A DNA stretch of 64,000 nucleotides from Seiridium cupressi (taxonomy: Eukaryota > Ascomycota > Sordariomycetes > Amphisphaeriales > Sporocadaceae): contig JARVKI010000078.1 in the NCBI GenBank assembly GCA_036674765.1, forward strand, positions 131,501 through 195,500, in the 5' to 3' direction. A model generated the notes under the pieces. The model worked only from the letters and a program-made list of their open reading frames with translations, was not told the origin of the DNA and did no database searches. Shown here piece after piece: positions 26,562 through 37,697 of this stretch. The position numbers and the translations under genes are program-made. The first letter of the stretch is position 1. Every line of letters begins with the position of its first letter.

Positions 26562-27780
26562 AATCCCGGTCGGAGCTCGACTGCAACTGCGCTTGGGTGG
26601 TCTGGTCGTACAAAGTTTCAGTGCCTGGGCGCTGCTGCAACGCAAAACTTTAGTGAATGGCGGCACTGGACAGCCCGTAAAGCCACCTTCAGTCCCGACA
26701 ACTGAACTCTTTAAGATCTCCTGGCCGCAGCCTAAACTATCGAGGCCCTCCGTGTATTGGGCTTGCCCTTTTCAAAACATGGCAACGCAACCCAGTCACC
26801 AGATTCGCACCATGCAAGGGATCTCCACCGCAAGTTGTCGGTACTTTGATACTGTTGAGTCCGAGCTTTTGTAGACCTCATGTCGCCTGAGTCGTGATCG
26901 GTTGAGGCCTGTGCAGCAACTGCGACGACGAGGTTCTTCCTGCGAACATGCGTTGGCAGCCAATCGACGGGAACGACAAGTAGCAAGGAAGAATTACTTC
27001 ACTTGGAGCAAACAAAAACAAAGCTGTAAGGTCAATTATGGATCAGGGTCTCTCAGCGTGATCCAGCCTCTCGCCCCTCAGACCACACCGAACCCCTCGT
27101 CTGTGTCACATTGAAGGGCTCTTTGGGCTCTTTAGGTAATGCGGTTGGGCTGCATGACCGTTGAAACGGGCTGCTCCACGATCAGCGATCTTGAGCGCTA
27201 CTGCCAGCTGCCCTCCAAAGCACGGCATATATCATGAGGATCTATCGTCGTTCAAACAACCCAAACACATCTGAGTTCTATGTCGAGTCTTGGTGATCCC
27301 ATTGCACTGCAAGGACTCACCATGGGCGCTCAGTGGTCGACCCTCTGGGTGCCGTTACATCCCTACACCCTCATGATTCATTCCCCTGTCGGCATAGCGG
27401 GGTTAAGCCACCCACCCTCCCGCAGTTGTTCTTATCGTTCTCGCACGAGACATATCAATTGGTTAGTTGGCCGGGATGAACTTTTACTGTATGCCCCATG
27501 TTATTCATCAAACTGCAACATATGCAACCTTCGTGGTCTTTCCAGTATATGGCATCACGCTTCACGCAATTTCTTGGTGTCTGAAAAACTTCTGTTACTG
27601 ACCCATCAGATACCCGTCGATGGAGGCTTGTCGAATACCTAATGCTTGCAGGCGGGTGCCGAATCAAGTATATTCACTGTAGTGCCCGGTGACTTTATAA
27701 TTGTGCACGTAGGAAGATCATGATGTCAATCCGTGTGATTTGGACATGACGACGAACACGATTCATTGATGGTCTCCACT

Positions 27781-27805
27781 TGATCGTCACTACCGTGAAC
27801 GATCA
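27781..27805. repeat. short imperfect palindrome
   Basis: TGATCGT and ACGATCA form 7-nt perfect arms, extended inward by CAC/GTG, around a short loop. Could be a hairpin or a protein-binding site; no function can be assigned. Confidence 0.5.
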
Positions 27806-27851
27806 AGGGATGTTCAAGAACACAGGATAACACCAGAGCAAGTGACGATGG

Positions 27852-27877
27852 TTTTTTTTTTTTTTTTTTTTTTTTTT
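27852..27877. repeat. 26-nt poly-T tract
   Basis: An uninterrupted run of T on the plus strand. It is the longest homopolymer I noticed in the window. It could be the poly-A tail of a retroposed sequence inserted in the minus orientation (body to the right, 27878 onward), but no target-site duplication or element body was identified. Confidence 0.7.
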
Positions 27878-28686
27878 ATTCGGGCCAGGTAGTGTGGGCA
27901 CAAACACTTGAGAGGAAAGGCTTGCCTCACCTCTAGACCCCTAAGTGAGATTAGCGAGAATGCATGCTTATTTCTATCGACTAAAATTAGATCTTCCCTA
28001 TTATGGGATCAAGATGTGATGAGAACCCCACAGTGATTTGTGCGGTTCTCCCTTAGTTAGTCCTCGCGGCTGGGAGCTGGAGCTTCCATCCTTCTCCCTC
28101 ACCACCACATAATACACGTATTCACCAGTATTACGTGCCCGTCAAGATGTATTACCCGGAACTCGGCCAAGCAAGCCAGGAACAGATTCGGCGAATAAAC
28201 ACCGAGTTTTTCCCATCTATAGTCTGTATAAGTTTTGAGGAGAGTAAACCCAGCCGGGACCAAGTTTAGGCTATATGACAATGCCTTGGATCCTCCTCCA
28301 ACAATCTATTCACCGATCTAGTCGCCCTCATGGCAAATAAGGCAACATGTGTTACGTCATATTGATGGTCAACTTGTAGGCGTGTGTCAACTCAGTTCCC
28401 CTTTCCGGAAGCACCAACACCATTGAAGGATTGCCAATACGGGTCCATCACGATGTTGGCCACATGAGATCTAAGTAGTCTGTTATTTCAATCATATCCG
28501 TGATTGTTTATAGAATGATTCTATCAGACCGGTAATTGATTTACAACCGTTTCTGTTATCAACATACATCACACATAGCTCAAAGGATAATTATATAAGG
28601 AGAAACCCCACCCATTGCCTTTATAATAAACGTTGACTCAGATCAACTCCAGATATAGCCGCTTGGCACCCACGTTCACGTCTACC

Positions 28687-29805
28687 ATGAAGACCGCACT
28701 TTTCTTCCTCTTGGGTCCTCTGGCAGCGATCACAGCTCCAATCTACCACCTCGATCGATCAGCTCATCAAGGCCAAAGACAAACTATGCTATGGCACCTG
28801 CACGGATCAGAATCGCCTGAGCACTGGCAAATCAGCGGCTGTGATCCAGGCAGATTTTGGGCAGGTGACGCCCGAGAATAGCATGAAGTGGGATACGACC
28901 GAGTCGTCCGAAGGCAACTTCAACTTCGCGGGCGGCGACTACTTGGTCAACTGGGCTATCACGAACAACAAGACTATCCGTGGACATACGCTGTGCTGGC
29001 ACAGTCAGCTTCCTAGCTGGGTCAGCAATATCAAGGACAAGACCAAGTTGACCAGCGTTCTGCAGAACCATGTCACGACCATGGTTACGAGGTACAAGGG
29101 CAGGGTTTGAGCCTGGGTTCGTGTTTTCTTTGCTTTCCAAGGTCCTGATTTGCTGGTTTCATGCCCGATCATGTTGGAGGTGGTGACGATACGCCACTAA
29201 CTCGACACAACAGGACGTCGTGAACGAGATATTCAATGAAGACGGCTCCCTGCGCTCTTCGGTTTTCTCCAACGTCCTCGGCGAGGACTTCTTCCGTATC
29301 GCCTTCGAAGATGCGCGCAAAGCTGACCTCGATGCCATTCTCTCCATCAACGACTACAACCTGGATTCTGCGTCCTATGCAAAGCTCACCAACGGCATAG
29401 TGGCTCACGTGAAGAAGTGGATCGCTGCTGGCGTACCCATTGACGGCATTGGCAGTCAGGGACATCTAAATGCTGGGCAGGGCAGTAATGCCGCGGCTGC
29501 GCTCAAGGTGCTTGCTGCTACGGGTGTCAAAGAAGTCGCCGTAACGGAGCTGGACATTCAATCGACTCCCAGTGCGGATTATTCTGCGGTGACCACGGCC
29601 TGTTTGAATGTTCCGACTTGTGTCGGAATCACGGTTTGGGGAGTGAGAGACCCCGTATGTCGTGCTGCTCTACACCAGACCTTCAGTTCAAAATTACTAA
29701 CAAAAGTCCTAGGATTCTTGGAGAGCGAGCACCAACCAGCTCCTGTTCGACAGCAATTATAGCCCAAAGGCTGCTTATACTGCTGTGACCAATGCGCTCA
29801 AGTAA
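28687..29805 (+). pseudogene. GH10 endo-1,4-beta-xylanase with frameshift and nonsense codon
   Basis: A signal peptide ([18 protein letters not shown]) is followed near 28757 by a shift into another frame (equivalent to one extra base around CACCTCGATCGATC), in which [18 protein letters not shown] begins the GH10 barrel. The body is otherwise complete: [36 protein letters not shown] with the acid/base Glu, and VAVTELDIQ with the nucleophile Glu. Introns run from about 29118 to 29213 (unusual GTTCGT donor) and 29656 to 29719 (GTATGT...CTAG). A TGA at 29108-29110 replaces the expected Tyr just before AWDVVNE. The final exon ends at TAA 29803-29805. The native enzyme would cleave xylan outside the cell. 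With two lesions this is a young pseudogene or contains assembly errors. Confidence 0.85.
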
Positions 29806-30636
29806 TTGGCCATGATTCAAAGGACAATTTACGCAGTCAAAGTTGCCTATAGTACAAATTAAAGATTATCTTATTAAGCACCAAGAAATGTGGAAAGATG
29901 GTAATTACCTGAAGCTGAGTTTAGAGTCTTTAATTCACAACCACGAAATCCTGAGGAGCCCAAGTTCATTCATGCCCTTGAAGTCCCTCCCTGTAGTGTA
30001 TCGCGAATGAGATCATCCTCTACATGATTTCCTGCATATGCACATACATGATTTATAGGTACATGCTTGGGGTTTGAATGAAGATGCAGCACTTGTAACA
30101 TGTGGCAAAACCTTGGTCGAAGGGGGTAATTCGTTCATTGGCACAGTTTCCAACATGTATATGACTAAATAACATAGATGAGAGGACCTGCCATTCGGGA
30201 GATTGAAACATTTAAATAGCAAAGCCGTTGTGTATGATCACCGGACGTGAAGGCGACATTGTTGGTTCTACTATCGCACACCACCTCGGTAAGGCTTGTA
30301 GCAAGGTCAATTTATATATAACCTCTTCATGAAGCATACTTGTTTTCTCATAAGACTCGAACAACGTATAGGCAAGATCAAGAAACATGATAATTACTTG
30401 TGTGATCGGAAATGTCATTTTCAAGTCAAAGAGCTAGCGACTGACTAGCAGTATTGATAGATATGTACGAGATCCAATCTCTTGCCTCATCTCCAAATGC
30501 ATATCATCATCGTCGTCGAAAAATCTCGATCATAGCCGTTTTCATGGCCCTCAGCACCTAGCTGTTCTTCGGTCTCTCATCACGGGGTATTCAATCAACC
30601 AATTATCTTTCCATCGCTCATCGTTTCGCCGTTCTG
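29806..30636. other. intergenic, nothing recognised
   Basis: Convergent 3' flanks of the xylanase relic and the DUF3602 gene. No further feature was recognised. Confidence 0.5.
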
Positions 30637-31307
30637 TTACTTCTTGAAAACGCCAAGGACCTTGTGCTTCAGCTTATCTGCTACGCTGCTGTGAGCGGTG
30701 GATGCCTCGTCGTGCTGGACGCCATCTATGACCCTCTTCTTCTTGTGCTCGGGCCCAAGGTGGACGTTTCCAGCGCCGCCGCGACCGGTGTGGACATCTT
30801 CGTCCTCGGACGGACGTACCGCAGCCTCGGGAACCAGATCCTCGTCCTTGCGTGCGGTGGGGTCGATGCCTTTGTCTCCAATGTTACCTCCACCTAGAGT
30901 GAATATAGAGTTAGTCTCTTGGAGATTCAGATAATGTTTACATAATTAAAAATTATGCCAAGGCAGCAGAGATAGCCCATTCGACATCCGCAGCGATGGC
31001 TAAACGGTCCATTACCCCTTGCGCTGACACTCGTCGCACAACAATCCTTGCCCTGCTTCGACGTGTTTCGTGCCGAAAGTCCCTCGATAGGAGCTGTGTC
31101 TGCGGCGCAAGAGATGCAATGCGCGCCCCCGGGATGATCGCCGGAGGTTGAAAGGACAAACGTACCTCCTCGCCCCGTACTGAATGCGCCAGCACCCTGG
31201 GAGCCGGGGGTTCCAGCGCGCACGATCTCCCCGTCAACGTAGTGAGTGTCGTCGGGGTTGATGTTGCCAGCGCCGCCACGGCCGTGAGATACCTCTGGTG
31301 CAGTCAT
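30637..31307 (-). CDS. DUF3602 / Par32-like GRGG-repeat protein
   Basis: Two exons: 31166-31307 and 30637-30893, joined across a 272-nt intron (GTACGT...CTAG), giving 132 aa. The protein is small, hydrophilic and built on repeated glycine-rich motifs: SHGRGGAGNINPDD near residue 8, FSTGRGGGGNIGDKG near 42, and VHTGRGGAGNVHLG near 80. It ends in SVADKLKHKVLGVFKK. This is the DUF3602 pattern. Yeast Par32, a member, inhibits ammonium permeases Mep1/Mep3 under TORC1 control; whether this copy does so is inference. Read without splicing, the frame runs on into meaningless sequence to 30927, so the splice is needed. The intron is long for this window, and an alternative internal exon cannot be excluded. 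Confidence 0.85.
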
Positions 31308-32122
31308 TGTAGTCTGGAATGAAAAGAAGCTGTGAGGACTCTGTATATCCAGTAAGTCAGTGGTCAGCGGCGGTTAGAATTTGAGAGGAGCAGTGGTGGC
31401 CAAGGCTGAAGACATCGGCATGGGGGTTGCGCATGACTTTGTACTTGGGTCGACGCTCGGCGCTCGAAGCGCACGACATCAGCAGACCAGGGTTGTGCGG
31501 GATGCTTTGCCGGTCACAAAGCTCACATACCTGTTTTCTTTGAATGTCAGAAGGCTCGAAGATTCTAGAGCGCGAGGAGATAATACGCAATTAGAATCCC
31601 ACTCAGTAGGCTGTGGTTCTTGAAGACTAGGTACGATCCTCGCATGTGTCAGTTGGGGCCATCAAAAATGTTTATATTCGAGCAACGATCAGGCTGGCCC
31701 GTAGCTCTTTGGCGTACTACCCCGCTGTCGTCATCGTGTATTATCCAAGTGCAAGGTGCGCTAATTTGAAAGCCTGGTTGCAGCTCTTGATACCCGTAGT
31801 AATGAGATGCCCGTTCGGTACATCTCCGAGTCATTTTGGCATCATGCCCATCTTTCTGGCAGGACGTGTGCTTGGGTGAGATGCCAATGTCCGGTATCGT
31901 GGGCGAAAGTCTGGCGTGACGTAATTCCTACTGCTGAGACAGTGATAAGATATTGATCTGTCAATGGTCAATTACGGAACCGCTAAACGATAGTGGCTTT
32001 CTTGGCTCCCAATTCTGGGGGTCGGGATACCAAGCAAGCCAAGCTTTCACATACATAGACAAGAAGCGACAAATTGTGGGTTCACTTTGTTTGATACAGC
32101 GCAGGTGCTTGACCCTGGTAAT
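31308..32122. other. intergenic, nothing recognised
   Basis: Promoter side of the DUF3602 gene and 3' flank of the substrate-binding-like gene. No coding feature was recognised. Confidence 0.5.
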
Positions 32123-33283
32123 TTATAGTTCAATACCATCGCATAGATTCACGCCCTTCGCTGTCGTGGTCCTGATCCAGTCCGCGTACGTCGAGATAGC
32201 CTCATCCCTAACACGATAATCGATCATCTTCCCAACACCTGGTTCTATGGCTTCAACAAAGTTGAATCCCTCCCCGTTGGAGATGGTCGCAAATTCGCCG
32301 AATTGCCCTCTCACATCAATTACATTCAGTAGTCCCTGTCGGCTAACATTAAAGCCAGTAGCTGCGCCAATACTTTCTCCACTAATCGGATCCGTGGCCG
32401 CGATATACTCAGCCTCTGCCACTGCGTTTGTCACATTCAGTTGCTTCATGATCGCGACAGTGGCGCATTCCCCGTTCTCGGGTGCGGCGAGGTAAGCGTT
32501 CGCTGCGTACATGGCTGCAACGAAGCGTGTGAGAGCATCATATTGGGTCGCATTGGAGAGTGAGGACTCGGAGACCGTGATGGCGGAACTGGAAAACGGC
32601 TGGATGAAATCCGAGACTCTAGCTAAGATATTTATATGTTGACCATCTAGTAGTGATTCTGCAAGCCCGGTAAATGGGTAGGTCAAGATCGTCGCATATA
32701 CTGAGCTGCCATTGGGAAGGCTTCCAGAAGTGAGGTATTGGTATTGAAGTAATGTGCTTCCAGCTGTCTATTCCAGAATCAGTGTTCACTCAAGCATTCT
32801 TCAATCGAAACAATTACGTACCTGGAAGTAGTAATCATTGTTCTCCAGCCTGAGGCCATACAGACCGAGCACCTTGCGAAGGATATATGCGTAGCCACTG
32901 ACTGGGCTATCCACGATCAATGGCTTTCCTCTCAACTGCTGCACACTTGTTATGTTTGGCGCTGCCGCGATTACAATATCAGGACCGCCATCGAGCTGAC
33001 CTAGCACAGCGAGACTGGCTTTCTGGTTGAATCTTAAATTCACAACGTTGTCGATCGTGCCCGTGAGTACGTCATACCCGCCGTTCAATAAGTTGGGATA
33101 TGCGAAGGTCGAATTCGGTATCTGAAGGTATGTCACGTTCAGATTGACTCCTTCGAAAAAACCCAACTGGTTCGCGATCGAGTAGGTAGCAGTCTGTGTG
33201 AATGCGCCATAATTAAGGACATCCAGACCGAGCACTAGCTTTGCAACAGACGCGAGAAGCGTTCCTAGAGTGAGTCTGAACAT
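32123..33283 (-). CDS. secreted periplasmic-binding-protein-like (NMT1/SsuA-type) protein
   Basis: Two exons: 32822-33283 and 32123-32767, with a 54-nt intron in phase 0, giving 368 aa. The protein opens with a signal peptide (MFRLTLGTLLASVAKLVLG). Features of type-2 substrate-binding proteins for nitrate, sulfonate or pyrimidine follow: VLNYGAFTQTATYSIANQLGFFEG, GGYDVLTGTIDNVVNLR, LRGKPLIVDSPVSGYAYILRK. Bacterial relatives feed ABC importers. Fungi carry secreted stand-alone copies without a known transporter partner, and none is encoded nearby. N-glycosylation sites are frequent. The first ATG of the frame is 33283. Ligand unknown. Confidence 0.8.
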
Positions 33284-34390
33284 CGCACTGAAGTGAACAG
33301 CGGAATACAATATCTCGGCTTATAACTATGTTCTGCTACAACGTCAAGAATTCCTGATTTATGTGTCAAGATGTTGTAGTCTAGAACATTATGGACCTCT
33401 CCCTAACAAATCTAAAGCTACCTCGGTAGCCAGTTTCCGAACTTTGAGCGAGGAAACTATCAAAATTGACCCCTGGTTGTGCAGCACACCCATGTACTTG
33501 CAAAATCGGTGCGGGGCGTTGGTAGTACGCTGAGCAAACCGTCATCACTGTGCATTCAAAAGCCCGCCTTGTCTGCTTTAAGACGGATGAGCCTGGGTAT
33601 GTGAGTATAACGCTTCTTGGAGCGTTGTGGGGGAGATAGTTAGAAAGATCGAGCAGTGCTCGTGTTGTGGCAATCGAACATACGTCAATAACACCAGTGT
33701 ATATACCGTAGTAAAATATAGTTGTAATTAAAGTCTGTTATATAAGTACCGCCAATCCGAACAATTAATCAGTTTGACATCTAGCAACGCCGGCTGTATA
33801 ATCGCAGCTCCAATTGAAGTTTAGTATCAAGAAAGAGAAACCCCAATCACCGTGAAATCAATCATGATGATTTCCTCCTTGCCTTACGCTGATCTAAGTT
33901 TACAGCAGCTGTATTAGGCGGAACGAATACCGAGGCTCAGAATGCCCACATTGACGCAGACTTGAGGAGATCGGTATAAAGAGCAGATCATGCGCATTGT
34001 TGAGCTTGAAACGTGGTAAATGATTGATCGAAATTATTCTAGAGAGTAGATCGATATCGCATTGATGTTGAAGTAACGCCTAAGACATGTGTCCCAAAGA
34101 TGGACCAACGCGACTATTCTAGTAGCAAACTTCAGCAACAGAAGAATTGCGGGAACTCTCGGCGTTCGACATAGACCTTCCGTGCACGTCTCTCATATAA
34201 ATTCCCAGTCGCAAAACCCAAGGCAACAGTTTATCGGCAACAGAAGCTGTCCTATAAAATACGAACCGGCCGCCCCTAATTTCTCACAGTCATCCAAACA
34301 GCGCACGATAAGGTCACATCACAACAAACAACCAGAGGATCTTCCACTTCCCAGATAATCCGACTAGTTGGACCATATCAAAACAGTAAG
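33284..34390. other. divergent intergenic region, nothing recognised
   Basis: Separates the divergent substrate-binding-like gene and the metalloprotease-like gene. AT-rich patches around 33690-33760 and 33990-34060. No gene was recognised. Confidence 0.5.
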
Positions 34391-35602
34391 ATGTCGTCTA
34401 GAAGTTCCAGGAAACCTACCCGAGTGGCCGCCACCCATCCTGTGCTGTCCCCCAAATATGCACCCTTCGGCTCATATGTGAACGTCGAACAAAGGCTCAG
34501 ACACGGTGATTGGAAAGCACGAGATGTCCTCAACTTCACCGTGAAGGCCTTTTGGAGGCGTAAAGACATCGATCTGTCTGCTGGACAGCGAGCTGCCCGA
34601 GACGACTTCATCGACACCTACCACAAGCAAGTCCAGAAGTTTGATTCTCGAAAGGCCGACGAGGACCCAGTTGAACCCACTGACGATGCCTCTTTGACCA
34701 AATACAAAGAGCAGCTAGACAAGTACTTCTTCTTCAGCACCATGCCTGACTACCACTTAGCTGTACAGGCTTATACAATCACCGACGATAATGAACCTTG
34801 TCCTCGTGAAAGCTGGAAGGACGACTTGCTCATTGTTCCCGTTGGAAACACGAGCACTGTCTTTGACCTCCACGAGGTCCTTGCCATTCTAGTCCACGAG
34901 ATGACGCACTTGTACCTCAAGAGAACTACTTGCACCTGCGACGACTGCGCCAGAAACCAGGTCAACGGCACAGGTATCCCTGGCGATTGCCACGGACCTA
35001 TCTTCCAGTGTCTGCACCGTCTCATTATCACAGAAATGAGAAAGTGGCATGACCACTTTGCGAATTTCGACTCCAAGGATTGTCCTGATAACTCAGTCAG
35101 TCAGTACTCTTTGAAATCTCATAACCAAGCTTGCACCCGTGAGAAAAAGAAAGGGTACAACTATGATTCGAAGTTAATCAGAAAACACTATATCTCCCTT
35201 CGTGACAGGCGTGGCAATATTATCGTCAAGGTGCGCGACGTCCTCAGGGACAACCAGAAGGCAGCTGAGCGGAAGCTCTGGAAAGAATACCAGAGGCAAC
35301 AGAGACTGACTGCCCCTGGCTCGGGTTCGGAGTTGTCAGCATCTTCTTCTGATGATGGTAGAGATACAGACGACAGCGACGATGGTGAGCGACGCAAGGA
35401 CAAGGGAAGGGCTACCGACAGATCTCAGAACAAGAGGGGCAAACGTGCACGCTTTGGCTCTGAGAGTGGTGGTAGACCTCGGAAGAGAACCACCAAGGAC
35501 ATGAACCAGGAAGATGAGGACGCAGGTAATGATTCCAACCACGACGATAGCAACAATGACAATACCGGCGAGTCATCCAAGTCCGCCAAGGACGACAACT
35601 AG
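34391..35602 (+). CDS. SprT-like / HEMTH zinc metalloprotease-like protein
   Basis: Single exon, 403 aa. The N-terminal half is folded. VLAILVHEMTHLYL carries the zinc-protease motif HExxH (His169, Glu170, His173). Downstream, CTCDDC (181-186) and GDCHGPIFQCLHRL (198-211) give a possible third zinc ligand (His201) and Cys pairs, as in SprT-like domains. The C-terminal ~100 residues are disordered, first basic then strongly Asp/Glu/Ser/Asn-rich, with KKR-type nuclear localisation candidates. SprT/Spartan proteases cut DNA-protein crosslinks; assigning that role here is speculative because the flanking sequence does not match Spartan closely. No signal peptide, so it is likely intracellular, possibly nuclear. 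Confidence 0.7.
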   Translation: MSSRSSRKPTRVAATHPVLSPKYAPFGSYVNVEQRLRHGDWKARDVLNFTVKAFWRRKDIDLSAGQRAARDDFIDTYHKQVQKFDSRKADEDPVEPTDDASLTKYKEQLDKYFFFSTMPDYHLAVQAYTITDDNEPCPRESWKDDLLIVPVGNTSTVFDLHEVLAILVHEMTHLYLKRTTCTCDDCARNQVNGTGIPGDCHGPIFQCLHRLIITEMRKWHDHFANFDSKDCPDNSVSQYSLKSHNQACTREKKKGYNYDSKLIRKHYISLRDRRGNIIVKVRDVLRDNQKAAERKLWKEYQRQQRLTAPGSGSELSASSSDDGRDTDDSDDGERRKDKGRATDRSQNKRGKRARFGSESGGRPRKRTTKDMNQEDEDAGNDSNHDDSNNDNTGESSKSAKDDN

Positions 35603-36287
35603 AAAAGACACTGCTGGACCTGGCTACCATAGAGGATAGCCATGTAGATCCCTTTAATTAGGTAAATGTCTCCATGCGCTTCTCACATACTTGATCTCTG
35701 ACATTCAACATCGTTCTTTAATATTGGCTATGCGTCAATTGAAGAACCATTGTCCTAGTCATTTGTCCGATAATGTAAGATATAACACTCAATTCAAAGC
35801 ACACTGCAAATGGTGAACTCCAGTCACCTCTCCCCACGTAAAATTGATTGAGCTAGTGCGGTGCAATTGCACCAAGGTCGCTGCTGCCCACTGTACACAC
35901 TCGTTATTGGATTAATTCTGACGGCATTACATCAAATACCCATACAACAACACCACCTAGTGTACTCTTTCAGATATCAGATAGAAATAAACCTCCCTGA
36001 TTTCCTAGGCTTTTATAGACTTGGTCTACTCTAATGGATGAATGTAGCTCCCCGTGCATAGTAAGCGTTGCTCAAGGGTCATACCTGGACTGACCGGCTG
36101 AAATCACACTCAAATAGCCAATCGCAACTAACGAGTTGATGAGATATGTACAATTCTAACTCTAATCATAACTTATAAAATATATACAATTCGGAATCCT
36201 TAGTATCATCGCCCATGCTGCCAACGGGGGTAATTGATCTTTGAAAGTAGCTTATAAACCACATACGCCCGTAACTCACGAAATGGC
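35603..36287. other. AT-rich convergent intergenic region
   Basis: 3' flanks of two convergent genes. Notably AT-rich towards 36150-36200. No feature was recognised. Confidence 0.5.
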
Positions 36288-37697
36288 TTACTGGCCAACA
36301 GTCACACCGTTGGACAACTTCAGGCCCACTGGCAGGCCAGTGATGAACTTCTGGTTAAATGCAACACCGTCTCTCTTGGCGATCTTCTCCTCGACATCCT
36401 TGTACATATCGTAGCCGTTCATCTCCTCGATGGTCAGCTTTTGGCTTTCATCCTCGACTTTGTATCCCTTGACATCTGTGTTGCTTGAGAAGCCAATGCG
36501 CTCGTTGATATTATATGCTGCCTTGGCGGCGGCGGCCTGAACCTTCGTCGCGCGGGGCAGGCGGACGTCAGAGTAGACCTCGAGAGTCTCGGCGACGTCT
36601 CCATTGAAATAGGTCTTGTTGAATAAGATTCCAAGAGTCGCAGCATCCTCAATCGCCATGCAGGCACCTTGGCTCTGGTGGGGCATCATGGGATGTGCAG
36701 CATCACCAAGGATTGCTACTCTGCTCTTGTTCATGTATGGATACGGGTCGTGGACCCAAAGGCGCCAGGGCTGAACCTCAATACCAATTGCAAGGTGGTC
36801 GCGGACGCGCTTGTCGAGCTCTGGGTACGGAGCCAGAAGATCCTCGACGGGCAGACTCTCGGCACCCCAGGCCTGAGATGTGTAATCGCCTTTCTCGCGG
36901 GGAAAGAAGCAGTAGTACGACAGCAGCTTGCCACCATTGCAAGGAGACAGGACAATTTTATCGAACTTGCCCTCTTGCCCACCCCAATACTCGAGGGCGT
37001 TGTCTTGTGAGTAGTCAGTCAACCCAAGACGCACTGCATCCTCCGTCATGACGTTAGCGTGTAAGCAACTGGCCGGTCCGGGTCGCTTCTCGGGGTGGAT
37101 GCCCAGAATGCCACGAACTGCGGAGCCGATGCCGTCCGCACCGACGATGAGTTCGTGCGTGGCGATAACGCCGTTCTCGAATTCGACCTTTCCAGCTTCC
37201 AGATCAATATTCTTGCACTGAATAGCTTGTTAGTCTAGCAAAGAAGAAACTGGAACAACCATGCTTACCTTATGGTTAACAAGCAACTTGACGGGGACAC
37301 CCTCGCCCTCCTCCTGTAATGCGGTGTCCTTTAGCATGGCATGCATATACTGACGATGGAACATCCAATAGACATATCCCCAGCGTTCCTTGTAGTCTGC
37401 TAGATCATAGACACTATACGGTTCGCCGGTATACCAGTCGCGGCTGATAAGCTTCTCAAGAAGCACAGGGTCTCCCTTCTGCACGTCGACTCCCCACTCC
37501 TCCAGCCATCTTGTACCGTTGGCAGCGCATGAGACAGAGGCACCCCTCTCGCCAGCGAAGTCTGCGCGCTCGTAGATAGTCACCTTGTGGCCGGCACGGC
37601 GGAGGGCGATAGCCACCGACAGTCCTCCGATACCTCCACCGATAACAGCGGCGTCGAGTTGCCTCCAGCCCGATGGTGCCGTAAACTGTGAACCCAT
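36288..37697 (-). CDS. FAD-dependent aromatic monooxygenase (salicylate hydroxylase-like)
   Basis: Two exons: 37269-37697 and 36288-37217, with a 51-nt intron (GTAAGC...TCAG) in phase 0, giving 452 aa. Class A flavoprotein monooxygenase motifs are in order: the dinucleotide fold VIGGGIGGLSVAIALRRAG (18-36) ending in YERA, the DG motif VGADGIGSAVRG near 181, and the second FAD motif GDAAHPMMPHQSQGACMAIEDA near 312. Such enzymes hydroxylate aromatic acids with NAD(P)H and O2. Salicylate hydroxylase is the closest named type I can offer, but the substrate is not decided by the motifs. It lies divergent from a Zn2Cys6 regulator across 946 bp, an arrangement common for inducible catabolic enzymes. 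No lesion was seen. Confidence 0.9.

Larger units (their letters stand above)
26562..28686. other. intergenic with palindrome and poly-T tract
   Basis: Upstream of both the Atg22-like gene (minus) and the xylanase relic (plus). Apart from a short palindrome at 27781 and a 26-nt T tract at 27852, I see no gene. Open frames such as 27280-27642 lack recognisable motifs. Confidence 0.5.

Noticed and set aside
27878..28090. SINE-like element next to the T tract
   Set aside because: No convincing tRNA A/B boxes and no target-site duplication could be found by eye.
30927..31307. Unspliced 126-aa version of the DUF3602 protein
   Set aside because: Reading through the GTACGT donor gives sequence unlike the family, while splicing restores further GRGGAGN repeats.
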